Virus record (IMG/VR): IMGVR_UViG_3300020182_000056
Location: 1 to 47,876 of that record
Source: a virus
Direction: 5' to 3' (one strand)
DNA length: 47,876 bases
Each line of letters begins with the position of its first letter. Positions within the stretch are counted from its first letter, which is position 1. Both the position numbers and the translations under genes were made by a program. Positions 8,726 to 17,600 of the stretch are shown one piece after another. The notes under the pieces are model-generated. The model searched no databases. It was not told the origin of the DNA and saw only the letters and a list, made by a program, of their open reading frames with translations.

Positions 8726-8799
8726 TTTATACACAAAAGGTACAGAATGCATTTTACATTTGTTGGTATGTGCTGCCTATACTTTAATACCACTCCATA

Positions 8800-9357
8800 T
8801 TACCGTAGAGGTAAATCAAGTTCGCCTTCGTACCAAGTAAGTAAACTGGTTATATCTTGTAATTGTGAATCTAGGGAGGTAAGCCTGAAGAGGTAGACAG
8901 TATTTCTTTTTAATAGCTTCTCCCTACCAACAATAGTACCAGGAGTACCTTTGCCTTGATTAGATGTATTTCCTATTAAATAATCAGGAGCAAATGCTAA
9001 TGTACCTTCAGTAACCAGGTTGGCTCCTACTATAATTTGTGTTAGACCTGTCACAGGGTTTATATCTGAGGCATTCTGATAAGGTACAGAAACCCCATCG
9101 TTGTAGGCTGCACCTGTAAATATCTCAGCTTTTACGCCTGTGCCTGTGTAACCTATTACCCTACCTTTTAACGCTACAGGCAGGTCACCAGTAACAAAGA
9201 AGGTATTATTAACTGCACCACCACCTACGCCTTCAAGCAAGGTTGAGCCTTCATGCTCTATACCAAGCTTTGAATTAGCTTCGGTGTATGATTGGGTTGT
9301 TAACGCTCTTGTTCCTGAAAATACTCCTCTAGGGAATAGTACTCTTATTAAACTCAT
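8800..9357 (-). CDS. Small virion protein, possible head decoration
   Basis: A 185-residue beta-rich protein. The middle (about 60-130: GDLPVALKGRVIGYTGTGVKAEIF) looks like an extended sheet with Gly turns, as in capsid decoration or head-fibre proteins. No enzyme motif is seen. It is the last gene of a group of small virion genes upstream of the portal promoter; the 140-base gap to the portal holds that promoter. Role inferred only from fold impression and neighbourhood. Confidence 0.55.
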   Translation of the reverse strand: MSLIRVLFPRGVFSGTRALTTQSYTEANSKLGIEHEGSTLLEGVGGGAVNNTFFVTGDLPVALKGRVIGYTGTGVKAEIFTGAAYNDGVSVPYQNASDINPVTGLTQIIVGANLVTEGTLAFAPDYLIGNTSNQGKGTPGTIVGREKLLKRNTVYLFRLTSLDSQLQDITSLLTWYEGELDLPLR

Positions 9358-9405
9358 TAATTATACCTTTTAGTAATTTGATTTGGTGTGATGTTTCTGT
9401 ATTTT

Positions 9406-9684
9406 TTAGTCAACACCGGCACATTTAATCTCAATATGGGTGCTTGCATCTGAACCTGAAACGGTTACGTACAACTCAACACCTATACCGTGGTCTACCT
9501 GTAGCTGATCACCACTATAGATAGACCCGTCAATGAAACTCGTATAGCTTCCGTCAGAGTTGCGATATTCGAGATTAGCGGTAGCCGTACTGAAATCTCC
9601 AGAGGCGTACACAGCACTTCTAGCGTTCTTATGCTTATTGTTTATTAAGTAGTTTCCGTCCAGTTTTATTGTTTCTGTTTGCAT
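9406..9684 (-). CDS. Small protein of unknown function, probably virion-associated
   Basis: A 92-residue beta-rich protein (ETIKLDGNYLINNKHKNARS ... DGSYTSFIDGSIYSGD), with an AGGAC ribosome site before ATG 9684. It has no membrane segment and no recognised motif. It sits between two other small late genes on the same strand and is likely another minor structural protein. No function assigned. Confidence 0.55.
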   Translation of the reverse strand: MQTETIKLDGNYLINNKHKNARSAVYASGDFSTATANLEYRNSDGSYTSFIDGSIYSGDQLQVDHGIGVELYVTVSGSDASTHIEIKCAGVD

Positions 9685-9723
9685 GTTTGTCCTGCTACAA
9701 TTATTAGTACATGTATTGTAAAT

Positions 9724-9752
9724 ACTATGATACCACCACGCAGCATCATAGT
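9724..9752 (-). terminator. Hairpin between small late genes
   Basis: ACTATGAT (9724-9731) pairs perfectly with ATCATAGT (9745-9752) across 13 bases. On the minus strand it lies about 20 bases after the stop of the gene at 9770-10168. There is no clear U-run, so it is a weak terminator or a processing structure. Confidence 0.4.
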
Positions 9753-9769
9753 GTAGTATTTAACCTACT

Positions 9770-10168
9770 TTACTGTGGTTGTGGTGCTGCAGGTCTTCTG
9801 ATATATGGTTGTACATCCTCCTCAGCCACTACATGGTTTGAAGGTATAGGATTAGTATACCAGCCAGCAAACCTTGTACGGTTGTCAACTAAATACTTGT
9901 GGTAGTTTTGTTTTTTAGTTTCAGATATTTGGTTAGGAGTAATTAGCTCTTTTATTTCCATAATTACTGCTTGCTCTTCCTCTGTAAAAGAAGATACAGA
10001 TACAGGCCTCTCCTCTCCTCTAGTCATCTGAAAATGCTCGTCATAAAGGTGAAACTTGACACCAGAAGTGTTATCTACTATATGCATATCGTCAATTACA
10101 GTGACTGCTTTATTGTCGTCTTCAAGGTCTACTAAAACTGCTTTAAGTACTGCCAGTATATCTATCAT
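9770..10168 (-). CDS. Small late protein of unknown function
   Basis: A 132-residue protein. The first part (MIDILAVLKAVLVDLED) is helical and amphipathic; the C-terminal end is Pro-rich (IRRPAAPQPQ). GGAG lies eight bases before the ATG. It follows a strong terminator, so its transcription must come from readthrough or an unseen promoter. I do not recognise the family; the setting suggests a virion or assembly role. Confidence 0.55.
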   Translation of the reverse strand: MIDILAVLKAVLVDLEDDNKAVTVIDDMHIVDNTSGVKFHLYDEHFQMTRGEERPVSVSSFTEEEQAVIMEIKELITPNQISETKKQNYHKYLVDNRTRFAGWYTNPIPSNHVVAEEDVQPYIRRPAAPQPQ

Positions 10169-10179
10169 TTGTATTCTCC

Positions 10180-10205
10180 AAAATAAAAGAGGGGCAAGCC
10201 CCTCT
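10180..10205 (-). terminator. Rho-independent terminator (minus strand)
   Basis: AGAGGGGC (10188-10195) and GCCCCTCT (10198-10205) form a GC-rich stem with the tight loop CAAG. On the minus strand it is followed by TTTTATTTT. It ends the transcript of the two genes at 10220-10966. Confidence 0.8.
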
Positions 10206-10219
10206 GTTCAATTGTTAAA

Positions 10220-10411
10220 CTATTTAACGTCTTTTACAGATTTTCTTGTAGAGGACGTTACCTTTACATTGTCACTATTGCCATTATCCCTGCTATTGCC
10301 AGGTCCATCATCAATCGAAACGTCTTGCTTTTGTTTCTGATCCTGTTCTTGGTCCTGACCCTGACGGTCTTTATTATCAATGGTAATATTGATGGTTTGT
10401 TTCATGTTCAT
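10220..10411 (-). CDS. Gln/Asp-rich low-complexity small protein
   Basis: A 63-residue, highly hydrophilic protein. Residues 16-31 are almost only Gln, Asp, Glu and Lys (QGQDQEQDQKQKQ), and the rest is rich in Asp, Asn, Ser and Lys. It is predicted to be disordered. It is co-transcribed with the Gly-rich protein upstream and followed at once by a strong terminator. No family recognised. Confidence 0.5.
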   Translation of the reverse strand: MNMKQTINITIDNKDRQGQDQEQDQKQKQDVSIDDGPGNSRDNGNSDNVKVTSSTRKSVKDVK

Positions 10412-10441
10412 AACGTCTTCCTTAGAGCATCCGTTAGAAGG

Positions 10442-10966
10442 TCAAGCAGCTAGTAATGCATCCAGTTTAGAGTTCTGAATGGCATTAGCTACAGCATCTG
10501 CAACGCGAACGTCACTTGCTTGGTTGGCTAAAATTTGAGCCTGTCCAGCAAGCAGCGCTGCCTGATTTTGCACGGCCAGCACCTTAGCTTCACAGCAGCA
10601 CTCAGCCGCTTCTTTTTGACCTTGAACAACTAAACGTTCAATGTCACGATTGCGGTCAATAGTGCGAAATTCTGAATCTGTAATATCCTTATTCAGGGAT
10701 GTGATTGCAGCAGTTGATCTAAACTCTTGATCTGAGATGTTTTCGTTCAAACGGTCAAACTTAGAGTTAATATTTACGTTGTGGAAGCTTCCTGCTAAAG
10801 AATCGAGTTTAGCGTCTGATGCAGTACCATTCGCATGTGCCTCGGCAGCTAGCACCTGGTTACCGACAGCGTAACCACCTCTACCACCATAACCATAACC
10901 ACCATAACCACCGCCTAAAAGACTAAGAGTTGCAACTTCACTTGGGTTGATTGATCCGTTTTCCAT
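10442..10966 (-). CDS. Gly/Tyr-rich protein with coiled-coil body and CCC motif
   Basis: I choose ATG 10966 (MENGSINPSEV), seven bases after GAGAA; a GTG at 10978 also opens the frame. Residues about 17-36 are Gly/Tyr repeats (GGGYGGYGYGGRGG). The rest is a long heptad-like helix with many Asn, Ala and Leu residues, interrupted by AAECCCEAKVLAVQNQ (about 118-133), a three-cysteine cluster. Similar Gly-rich/coiled proteins with a CCC string occur among small phage virion proteins, but the function is unknown. First gene of a two-gene late transcript. Confidence 0.6.
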   Translation of the reverse strand: MENGSINPSEVATLSLLGGGYGGYGYGGRGGYAVGNQVLAAEAHANGTASDAKLDSLAGSFHNVNINSKFDRLNENISDQEFRSTAAITSLNKDITDSEFRTIDRNRDIERLVVQGQKEAAECCCEAKVLAVQNQAALLAGQAQILANQASDVRVADAVANAIQNSKLDALLAA

Positions 10967-10991
10967 AATAGTTCTCACTTATGTAATTGTA

Positions 10992-11019
10992 TTGTCAGTA
11001 TTGACAATATAGTTATAAT
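10992..11019 (+). promoter_or_regulatory. Sigma70-like promoter with internal palindrome
   Basis: TTGTCA (10992-10997) and a perfect TATAAT (11014-11019) are 16 bases apart on the plus strand, placing the transcript start near 11026, just ahead of the gene at 11054. The -35 box is part of a perfect palindrome, ATTGTCA / TGACAAT (10991-10997 and 11002-11008), which could be an operator. The start of the minus-strand gene at 10966 lies just to the left. Confidence 0.65.
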
Positions 11020-11053
11020 ATACATGTACAACATTTTAAAGGGGTACAAAGAA

Positions 11054-11221
11054 ATGTCACAGATACGTGTTACAGCTAAAGGACTATGTATTTACTGTAA
11101 GAGTAAGCTAAAGGAGTGTTTAGAGTGTGGTGAGATGTTCTCTCCTAAAAGAGAAGACCATGTAAGATGTAGTTCTAAGTGCAGAACAAGAAAATCAAGA
11201 AGGGATAAGGAGGACAGTTAG
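11054..11221 (+). CDS. Small zinc-finger protein
   Basis: A 55-residue protein with three cysteine pairs: CIYC (about 12-15), CLEC (22-25) and CSSKC (39-43), followed by a basic tail (RTRKSRRDK). This is the pattern of small zinc-ribbon proteins that bind nucleic acid. I prefer ATG 11054 to the in-frame ATG at 11024, because 11024 lies at or before the transcript start of the promoter at 10992-11019. It is a lone plus-strand gene in the minus-strand late block and ends at a bidirectional terminator, so it is regulated separately. Confidence 0.6.
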   Translation: MSQIRVTAKGLCIYCKSKLKECLECGEMFSPKREDHVRCSSKCRTRKSRRDKEDS

Positions 11222-11228
11222 TACTGTG

Positions 11229-11251
11229 ACAGGTAGTTTTTAGCTACCTGT
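11229..11251. terminator. Bidirectional terminator
   Basis: ACAGGTAG (11229-11236) pairs perfectly with CTACCTGT (11244-11251) around TTTTTAG. It separates the converging zinc-finger gene (plus) and lysis cassette (minus). Confidence 0.6.
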
Positions 11252-11280
11252 ACTAATTTGCTATAGGATAAATACCAAAA

Positions 11281-11568
11281 CTACTGGGTGGTCTTAAGGA
11301 AGCTTATAACAGAACGCATCTTACTGGCACACAGAAAATATATATTAGAATTTTTGATAGTAACAGTTACTACTTCTCTTTCATCTGGTGAATCATATGT
11401 TAGAAGCTTCTTACACTCAGTAAGCATGCTTGCAGAAGGTTTTGGTTGGATAGCCTCAACATCAATTTTTGGTGGAGCTATTAGCTTGATTGATGCCTTC
11501 GTTGAGCAAGACGATACTGTCAGTATTAAGCTTGCCACAATTATCGACATATACAATTTTTTCCACAT
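11281..11568 (-). CDS. Outer-membrane spanin lipoprotein (Rz1-like)
   Basis: A 95-residue lipoprotein: a basic start (MWKKLYM), a hydrophobic segment (about 8-18), and a lipobox ending at Cys21 (VSSC). The mature part is Pro-rich near KLIAPPKIDVEAIQPKPS, as in Rz1 proteins. It begins inside the Rz gene in another frame and overlaps it by about 107 bases, the classical overlapping Rz/Rz1 arrangement. Together with Rz it would fuse inner and outer membranes in the last lysis step. ATG 11568 is preceded by GAGG; a TTG at 11583 is also possible. Confidence 0.8.
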   Translation of the reverse strand: MWKKLYMSIIVASLILTVSSCSTKASIKLIAPPKIDVEAIQPKPSASMLTECKKLLTYDSPDEREVVTVTIKNSNIYFLCASKMRSVISFLKTTQ

Positions 11569-11863
11569 CTTTAAGTACCTCAATTATTTTAGTTTCTACT
11601 ATGGTTTCTTGCTTTGTGTTTAGTAGTTCAGCATCAAAAATATCTCTTTGCTTTCTAAGTGCTTTAGCTATTTCAACCCCTGCATTTTTTACCGCCAGAT
11701 CGGTAGCTTCAGATATCTTATCTGCTGAATCTCTGGATATCTCCGTAACAGCTTTACTGTACCCTACAGATTCGTGGTATTTGGCAAGAGCATAATATGC
11801 AGTGGCCAATGAAACTATTATGGCTATTGTGGAACCTATCTTTTTAATAAGCAAAATATTCAT
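11462..11863 (-). CDS. Inner-membrane spanin (Rz-like)
   Basis: A 133-residue protein with an N-terminal membrane anchor (IGSTIAIIVSLATAYYALA, about residues 9-27) and a long periplasmic coiled coil (about 30-115), the architecture of i-spanins. It overlaps the holin stop as ATGA and contains the start of the Rz1-like gene in another frame. It would span the periplasm with Rz1. The identification rests on topology and gene arrangement, which are very typical for Gram-negative phages. Confidence 0.8.
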   Translation of the reverse strand: MNILLIKKIGSTIAIIVSLATAYYALAKYHESVGYSKAVTEISRDSADKISEATDLAVKNAGVEIAKALRKQRDIFDAELLNTKQETIVETKIIEVLKDVEKIVYVDNCGKLNTDSIVLLNEGINQANSSTKN

Positions 11864-12099
11864 TCTTCATGCCTCGACTGTATATTAGTAACACACTTAA
11901 CAAATGCTGCAAGCAGTGCACCAACGTAAGTAAAAAATCCAGCTGCACTAGCCGCATTCATGGATGAGTGACTAGTCTCAAAAAACGTCCAAGCTATGTA
12001 CATCATGTAGCCAATAAATATTATACTTATAATGGATATTATTCGATACCTTACCAACGTTTTATGTAATGGGTTTGTGAGCAGGTGATTACCTAACAT
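11860..12099 (-). CDS. Holin, two membrane segments
   Basis: A 79-residue protein with two hydrophobic helices, IISIISIIFIGYMMYIAW (about 20-37) and AAGFFTYVGALLAAFVK (about 52-68), and a charged C-terminus (QSRHEE), typical of class II holins that open the inner membrane for the endolysin. I choose ATG 12099, just after the endolysin stop; the frame is open to 12141 inside the endolysin gene. It lies between endolysin and spanins. Confidence 0.75.
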   Translation of the reverse strand: MLGNHLLTNPLHKTLVRYRIISIISIIFIGYMMYIAWTFFETSHSSMNAASAAGFFTYVGALLAAFVKCVTNIQSRHEE

Positions 12100-12103
12100 A
12101 AAT

Positions 12104-12469
12104 CTAGTAGCTCCAAACGTGAGGTCTAGGTCTGCCAGCAACCTCTTCTAAATCGTCTAGGTGAATAAACCTGCCAGATACTGGTCCTTTCTGTTTAAAC
12201 CCAATACCGGTAAAGCCAAACTTAGGTGCCAGCTCTACGACCTTAAAACTTTTCTTATGGCTAACTCTGATGTCAACAGCCTGACCTGTGGCATGGGTCT
12301 GTGTAAATCCTTTAAGACTATTATATGCCTCACAACGGTAGGCAGAGTTAAGGCTCATAGGAAAACCACAGGCTTCACGCAGTTTATTTAACCTACCTAA
12401 AGTTTCCTGTTTGAAGCCGTTAACCCCACAACAAGGGCAAGCCAACTCTTTTTCACTAAAGTAGTTCAT
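12104..12469 (-). CDS. Endolysin, M15-family peptidase
   Basis: A 121-residue zinc peptidase of the M15 (peptidase_M15_3) type, which cleaves peptide bonds in peptidoglycan. Seen in the sequence: FSEKELACPCCG at the start, NSAYRCEAYN (about 41-50), the metal site THATGQAVDI with His59 and Asp66, and the second zinc His in RFIHLDD (His103). The end RPHVWSY also fits the family. It has no signal peptide, so it needs the holin encoded next. Length is that of single-domain phage endolysins. First gene of the lysis cassette. Confidence 0.9.
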   Translation of the reverse strand: MNYFSEKELACPCCGVNGFKQETLGRLNKLREACGFPMSLNSAYRCEAYNSLKGFTQTHATGQAVDIRVSHKKSFKVVELAPKFGFTGIGFKQKGPVSGRFIHLDDLEEVAGRPRPHVWSY

Positions 12470-12502
12470 TTACTATTCCTATAATTAATAAGTTGAATGT
12501 AT

Positions 12503-12530
12503 TTTATACTAACCGAACAGTAGAGTACAA
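12503..12530 (-). promoter_or_regulatory. Possible promoter for the lysis cassette
   Basis: On the minus strand TTGTAC (12525-12530) and TATAAA (12503-12508) are 16 bases apart, about 30 bases before the endolysin ATG. Moderate match to sigma70. The region also separates the divergent plus-strand gene at 12563. Confidence 0.4.
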
Positions 12531-12562
12531 TCAAGAAATCATCAACAACGACAGGATAGAAT

Positions 12563-12967
12563 ATGTATAGAAAAAGCAATGTACTAATTGTAGATGATCC
12601 TAGCAAACTAAAAGCTAGTGATTACTTTATTGAGTATTTAGATAGGAAGGGTAACAAGAGGTATGTAACTACATGTGAAATAAGGTACAAATCAAAACGT
12701 TATGGTAAGTGGATTATACTAGAGCACAACTTCGATTCTGACGGAGCTACTGGTGCTTATGACATAAACTCTTTTGGTTGGTTGCTTCATGACAAGTTGT
12801 GTAAAACAGGATTATTCAGCGACAACACTAGGTGCAACAATTGGCAAGCTTCGAAAGTACTTAGTGACGTTTTGGACGAAGAAGATCGTTGGTTTAGAAA
12901 GCATACTTGGTTTTGGGCTACTTGGGTATTCGGAGGAGGAAAAGCTAGGAAAAACGGTATGTTTTAG
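12563..12967 (+). CDS. DUF1353-family protein
   Basis: A 134-residue protein matching the DUF1353 pattern: an extended N-terminal sheet, then FDSDGATGAYDINSFGWLLH followed by DKLC (about 51-74), and a C-terminal part with FGGGKARKNG. The family is common in phages near lysis and tail genes; its biochemical role is not known, though the conserved Asp and His look like a catalytic or metal site. It is the first gene of a plus-strand island within the minus-strand late block. Confidence 0.7.
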   Translation: MYRKSNVLIVDDPSKLKASDYFIEYLDRKGNKRYVTTCEIRYKSKRYGKWIILEHNFDSDGATGAYDINSFGWLLHDKLCKTGLFSDNTRCNNWQASKVLSDVLDEEDRWFRKHTWFWATWVFGGGKARKNGMF

Positions 12968-13030
12968 TGTATGATGTTTTTGCGGTGTAAGACCGTGTAA
13001 TGTATTTTAATTAATAAACGGAGTAATATT

Positions 13031-13087
13031 ATGTTAAATAAGTTTTGTAATATGCCTGGTGGTAATCCACCACCTGATGAAAAATAA
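13031..13087 (+). CDS. Possible 18-residue peptide gene with internal hairpin
   Basis: ATG 13031 follows GGAG by seven bases and encodes MLNKFCNMPGGNPPPDEK. The coding sequence contains a perfect hairpin, TGGTGG-TAAT-CCACCA, and the stop lies 10 bases before the next gene. It could be a leader peptide that tunes the membrane protein downstream. Too short to be sure. Confidence 0.35.
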   Translation: MLNKFCNMPGGNPPPDEK

Positions 13088-13097
13088 ATACGTATAA

Positions 13098-13565
13098 ATG
13101 TTTTTATATCAGTATATTTTATTGGCAGGTTTTTCCTGCCTTTTACTTAATAGACGTACACGTTTTGCAGCATTCACATTTTTAGTGGGTTGGTCTGTAT
13201 ACACTGTCACAACTCTGGGAGCGGATTACACACAGTATTACGTATCAGCAGCTATTATAGAAACTACTATTGCTGTGGTACTAAACGAAAGACATAAGTA
13301 CATTGCATACCTTGGCTACTCATTAATACCTTTAAACATATATGGTCTACTAGTTCACTCAGACCCTGATGGTAGAAGTATTTATATTTTAATTTACGCA
13401 GCAGTTTCGATCATCCAGTTCATTATATTATTTTGTAGGCTAATACCTGATGGAATTCGTAGATATATTAAACAACGCTTCACTATTTGCCATCATAATT
13501 ATGATTGCGTTAAAACGTGTGCTAAAGTGTATGGAAATACGCCATCACATAAAGAAGAAAAATGA
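13098..13565 (+). CDS. Membrane protein, four predicted helices
   Basis: A 155-residue protein with hydrophobic stretches at about 3-17, 24-40, 48-80 and 95-118, and a basic Cys-containing tail (RFTICHHNYDCVKTCAK). It overlaps the next gene as ATGA. Placed beside DUF1353, a holin-like gene and the lysis cassette, it could affect lysis timing or the host envelope, but no family is recognised. Confidence 0.6.
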   Translation: MFLYQYILLAGFSCLLLNRRTRFAAFTFLVGWSVYTVTTLGADYTQYYVSAAIIETTIAVVLNERHKYIAYLGYSLIPLNIYGLLVHSDPDGRSIYILIYAAVSIIQFIILFCRLIPDGIRRYIKQRFTICHHNYDCVKTCAKVYGNTPSHKEEK

Positions 13566-13786
13566 AAGAAGATGTAAAACAAACAGTAGAAGCAATAAGT
13601 AACCATCCAAAAGTTTCATTGGGTTTAACTGCAGCATTTACTTCAAATGCATGGTTAGATTATGGGCTTCCTATAGTACAAGGTTTGACATCATTATTAG
13701 GTCTTGGTGTTCTCTTCTTAATATTCTTTAAACATGCAGTAGACGTAGTAAGAATAATCCGTAAATGGTGGGAAGACGAAGACTAG
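13562..13786 (+). CDS. Small holin-like membrane protein
   Basis: A 74-residue protein with a soluble start (MKEDVKQTVEAISNHPKVS), a hydrophobic region about 34-58 (IVQGLTSLLGLGVLFLIFF) and a charged end (VRIIRKWWEDED). This layout resembles small phage holins or antiholins. A second holin-like protein near a complete lysis cassette on the opposite strand may act as an antiholin or in a different membrane event. Start overlaps the upstream stop. Confidence 0.55.
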   Translation: MKEDVKQTVEAISNHPKVSLGLTAAFTSNAWLDYGLPIVQGLTSLLGLGVLFLIFFKHAVDVVRIIRKWWEDED

Positions 13787-13816
13787 TAAACCATACCACT
13801 ATTTAATATACTACAA

Positions 13817-13834
13817 AGGAACATCCGTGTTCCT
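13817..13834. terminator. Bidirectional terminator hairpin
   Basis: AGGAACA (13817-13823) pairs with TGTTCCT (13828-13834) around TCCG, between converging genes ending at 13786 (plus) and 13859 (minus). Confidence 0.55.
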
Positions 13835-13858
13835 AGTACCAATAAAATATAACCTTTC

Positions 13859-14569
13859 CTAAGCCATAAACCACAGACTATCAAAAAGACCACCTGCCAC
13901 AACCAATACCCTTTTAAGCTGACTTTTTTGTACTAATGCCACAGAGTTATCCGACAAAGCCCACCTAGTTGTTGAGTCATCAGACTCCAAAGACGCTATA
14001 CGTATAGCTATCCTGCCTTGAGATACTTCATCAGCATCAAACACCATACCATCTATTGTAACCTTAAGAGCTTTTACCTTGAACTCTCTGTCGGCCTTGA
14101 ATAGTGTTCTGGAGTAGGTATTGTATACACTAGGTTTTCTAGTAGGCTTTACCTGTTCATCTGGCTTGGTAAAAACTATAGGTTCCCCATCTTCGCCAAA
14201 TTCTTCTGGTGCTTCCAAAATATCCCAACCAGCCTTATCTTCAAGATACTTGGTGTATTCATCAAACCAGTCCCAAGAAATACCTACATTAACCATGGCA
14301 GTAAACTTATCTACTACGCTTTGAGGTTTGCCTAAACTTATAACCCTGTCTAAATCCTTTTGGGTCTTAGTCTCAGGTCTGTCCATAAGTCTTACATATG
14401 TAACATCAACATACTCAGGAACCTTAACAGTACTTTTCTGATCTTTACCGTTTTCGTCTACAGTAGTTACTTCCTTGTCTACAAAATTACCTGACAGTTC
14501 ACTTTCTACAACTTCCTTATAGAACTCTACTATCTCTTCTGGAACGTCTGAAATTAAATCATATTGCAT
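13859..14569 (-). CDS. Tail-fibre assembly-like protein with C-terminal DUF4376 domain
   Basis: A 236-residue protein. The C-terminal domain (about 165-230) has the DUF4376 pattern: VFDADEVSQGRIAIRIASLE, then TTRWALSDNSVALV and QLKRVLVVAGG. DUF4376 proteins are often encoded just after fibre genes and are thought to be fibre chaperones or fibre parts. The N-terminal part is acidic and unrecognised. It follows the large fibre gene after a short hairpin, which supports a role in fibre folding or attachment. Confidence 0.7.
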   Translation of the reverse strand: MQYDLISDVPEEIVEFYKEVVESELSGNFVDKEVTTVDENGKDQKSTVKVPEYVDVTYVRLMDRPETKTQKDLDRVISLGKPQSVVDKFTAMVNVGISWDWFDEYTKYLEDKAGWDILEAPEEFGEDGEPIVFTKPDEQVKPTRKPSVYNTYSRTLFKADREFKVKALKVTIDGMVFDADEVSQGRIAIRIASLESDDSTTRWALSDNSVALVQKSQLKRVLVVAGGLFDSLWFMA

Positions 14570-14580
14570 ATTAAATTAGA

Positions 14581-14596
14581 GGGGGCTTTCACCCCC
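14581..14596 (-). terminator. Hairpin after the tail fibre gene
   Basis: GGGGG (14581-14585) and CCCCC (14592-14596) around CTTTCA. On the minus strand it follows the fibre stop within ten bases and is followed by TCTAATTTAA. Likely partial terminator, letting some transcription reach the DUF4376 gene. Confidence 0.5.
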
Positions 14597-14604
14597 AATC
14601 CTTA

Positions 14605-17600
14605 TTAGTTACTTTCGTCAATGAAGTATTGTGTATTAAAGCTGGCAGTTCCTACCTTGGCAGTATTGCCATTATCGTCGGTCATGGTTGATTGGTTATT
14701 AACGACTTCAAACTGATTATTATCACCCCAACCGTTACCGTCCCATACCTTGAATCCTGTAGCACTACCCTCACCAGTGGTTAGCGTACCATCTTCCAGT
14801 AGAATCCATGCACTAAGAGCTGTAGCAGACCAAGTATTGCTTACAGGAAGAAAGGCTTGGACAACTAACCCTGCTGCAACACTATCTCGGAAATCACTAT
14901 CTATTAAAATAAGATCGCCTACACTGTGACTAAACGCTATAGTGGGTTGAATTCGAAGAGATCCGCCTGATGCCCAACCATTTGTAGCACTATCAAACAC
15001 CATCTCTTTATAAGCAAAACAAAGATTAGCGACACCATCTTGTTCTGATAGGTAGTCAAGGGTTTTGACTGTTGATGATATTCCAGCTATATCAATAGTG
15101 TCATGTGTAGGAAACCACCCATCAGACGCGACTAACCTTGTATCACCATCAGGAGATCTACTGTAAGTTCTTAATGGTAGTTCGGTATACCTAGGCTGTC
15201 CTGTGTTATTTACACCAACCTTACCTATTAGGCTCGACTGAAGTAGGCAACCACGATTTACAGCAGAATCATTACCTGCCCACACATTACCGAGTGCGAG
15301 CATGTTACCCCCCCCACTCACATCATCTTGTGTGAAATTGGCTTGAGTTTCGTACTGTACAAGCATCACCAACAAAGACCCTGCTGAATAGGTTACTGTG
15401 TTATTGGTATTATCTATCGTAGGTGTTTGTAAGTTCCAAGATGCACCGTTATCATTACTTTGCAATGTTTCATGGTGTGAAATTAACTTACGGTTTAGTA
15501 CGTTCGGATTAGTGTCTGGTGTTGGTTTAGGTATCCACTGTCCCTCAACACCGTTAGGGAACGTAGCAGCTATCCTAGCAGGGTCACCTATAATATCTGT
15601 CCATGTAGGGTTTGCTTGTTTGTGGGTTTGTTTGAACGCACATACAACATGCTGACCTTGCACCATATCTATACCATTTTGGTCTAAAAATTGAGCCTGA
15701 TTACCATCAATGATTGAAGTTATTTTTCTTGTTTCCCATATAGAAGTAGTTTGGTCAAGCATAGTAATGTAATCACCTACTGCTAGAACCCGCCCCTTAT
15801 AGGATGCTGCATCAATGTTAATATAATTATTATTATTCGAAGAGCTATAATTGTGCGTACCTATAACAGTAAAAGGCACACTCTCAGCCCCACGAATTTC
15901 ACCAGCAATAGCTTTACGCTTGTGCTGCTCTCTAAGTTCGCTTAAAGGAACTCTACGAGAACTCATACGTAAATCTTGTACATCACTAGCGTAGATAGCA
16001 TCGTAGAACTTACCGTCTGGTCTACCCTGTTGACCATTTGAGATACTACCTCCCTCGCGCCTATCAGAACCTCCTGCACCAAATGTAAAGGCGGTAGCAG
16101 TGCTGTTAATAGGGAAGTTTCCTAACACCTGAGAATGATTCCAGTCTAGATACCCTGCTACACCATCAATGATTGTAGAGGCAGACCCATTAGGGTTAAA
16201 ACTAGGATGATAAGCACCTTGATTACGTCTTTGCACAAGGGCGATTGGGATAGCGAAACATAAGCCGTTGTGGGCATCACTTGCGCCATTTGTAGGTTGC
16301 CATGTGCCAAGGTCACCTGAATCGTATTCAGATCTAGCTGTACCTCCAAACAATCGATTATTCGGGTTTCCTGCATCAGAATACCAATCTGTTTTGGAGA
16401 TATTACTCGCTCTTTGGACTACCGCTTTAACCGCATTACTAGAATAACCCAACCAAGAAGGTATACCACTACCTACATGTAAATTTCTTGGCTCTACAGC
16501 ATGCCAATCATCACCCAACCCCTCAATAACACGAATACGGTACTTAACTTGTATTAAATCACCATCATCACTGTAGATATTATTTTCGTGGTCTTTAACT
16601 GCTAACTCACGTTCAAGGGTATTCATTGCATCCCACGATGCAGAGTAACCATGAGTCACAGTGTCCCACTCACCAAACGCTGAATAACATTGAGCATAGT
16701 CTTGATTTAGTGCTATACCTTTCCAAGCAGAAGGGCCATATTGTGCATTGCCCAACGGGTGAAAACGTCTACTACCTGAACCATCTTTACCAACGATTTT
16801 TTCATGGAATGATTCTAAGAATACAAAGTCTTGTCGTGAAGTGATTACTTGTTCTGTTACGGGCATTACCGATACAGACGATACCACAGTATCACCAGAC
16901 GGTTGACCACGTAAGATAAGTCTACCAAATCCATCATCGTTTGGGTCACCTATAGGTACATTGACTGTAAACACGTACTTTTGAAATTCTGAAGTTCCTG
17001 CACCAAATACTGGCGATTTGTACCACTGTTGAGAAGTACTACCTGTCCACGACAATTCAAAACCACAACTGCCATGAGAGACAACTTCAACTCTATACAC
17101 ATTACCAGCTATAAATGGCGTTTCAGGTAATCCAGTATGTGACGTAGCATAAGCGTTATTCGCCATAGATATTGTGGCATCTGGATTAAGGGTTACTAAG
17201 GCAGTATTCCAAAAATCCAAACCATTACGGAAGTCACCATTAAGGATTTGTCCTTCAAAAGCCTCCGCAGCACTAGCATGTTGAGTAACTACACCTGTAG
17301 CAGAATCATAGGTTTTAGTGCCATCTGGCGCAGGAGGGAACGAGATAATAACGTTGTTATAAGTACTCTCTGAGGTGTTGCCCACTCGATCCACTACATG
17401 TTGAACACCATTAGCAATCACTCGTGGGGAATCAGTCCTAGAACTCCCTGCTTTACCTGTATGACCTCTACCCATTCGTAAAGTGTTGGCTTGTGAATAT
17501 GCAGCCCACATACCGTCATTTACGGAAGCGATAGCATTGTATTGTTGAGACTTACCCCATTCAACAAAACCACTACCAGCACTATCACGAATACGTTTTT

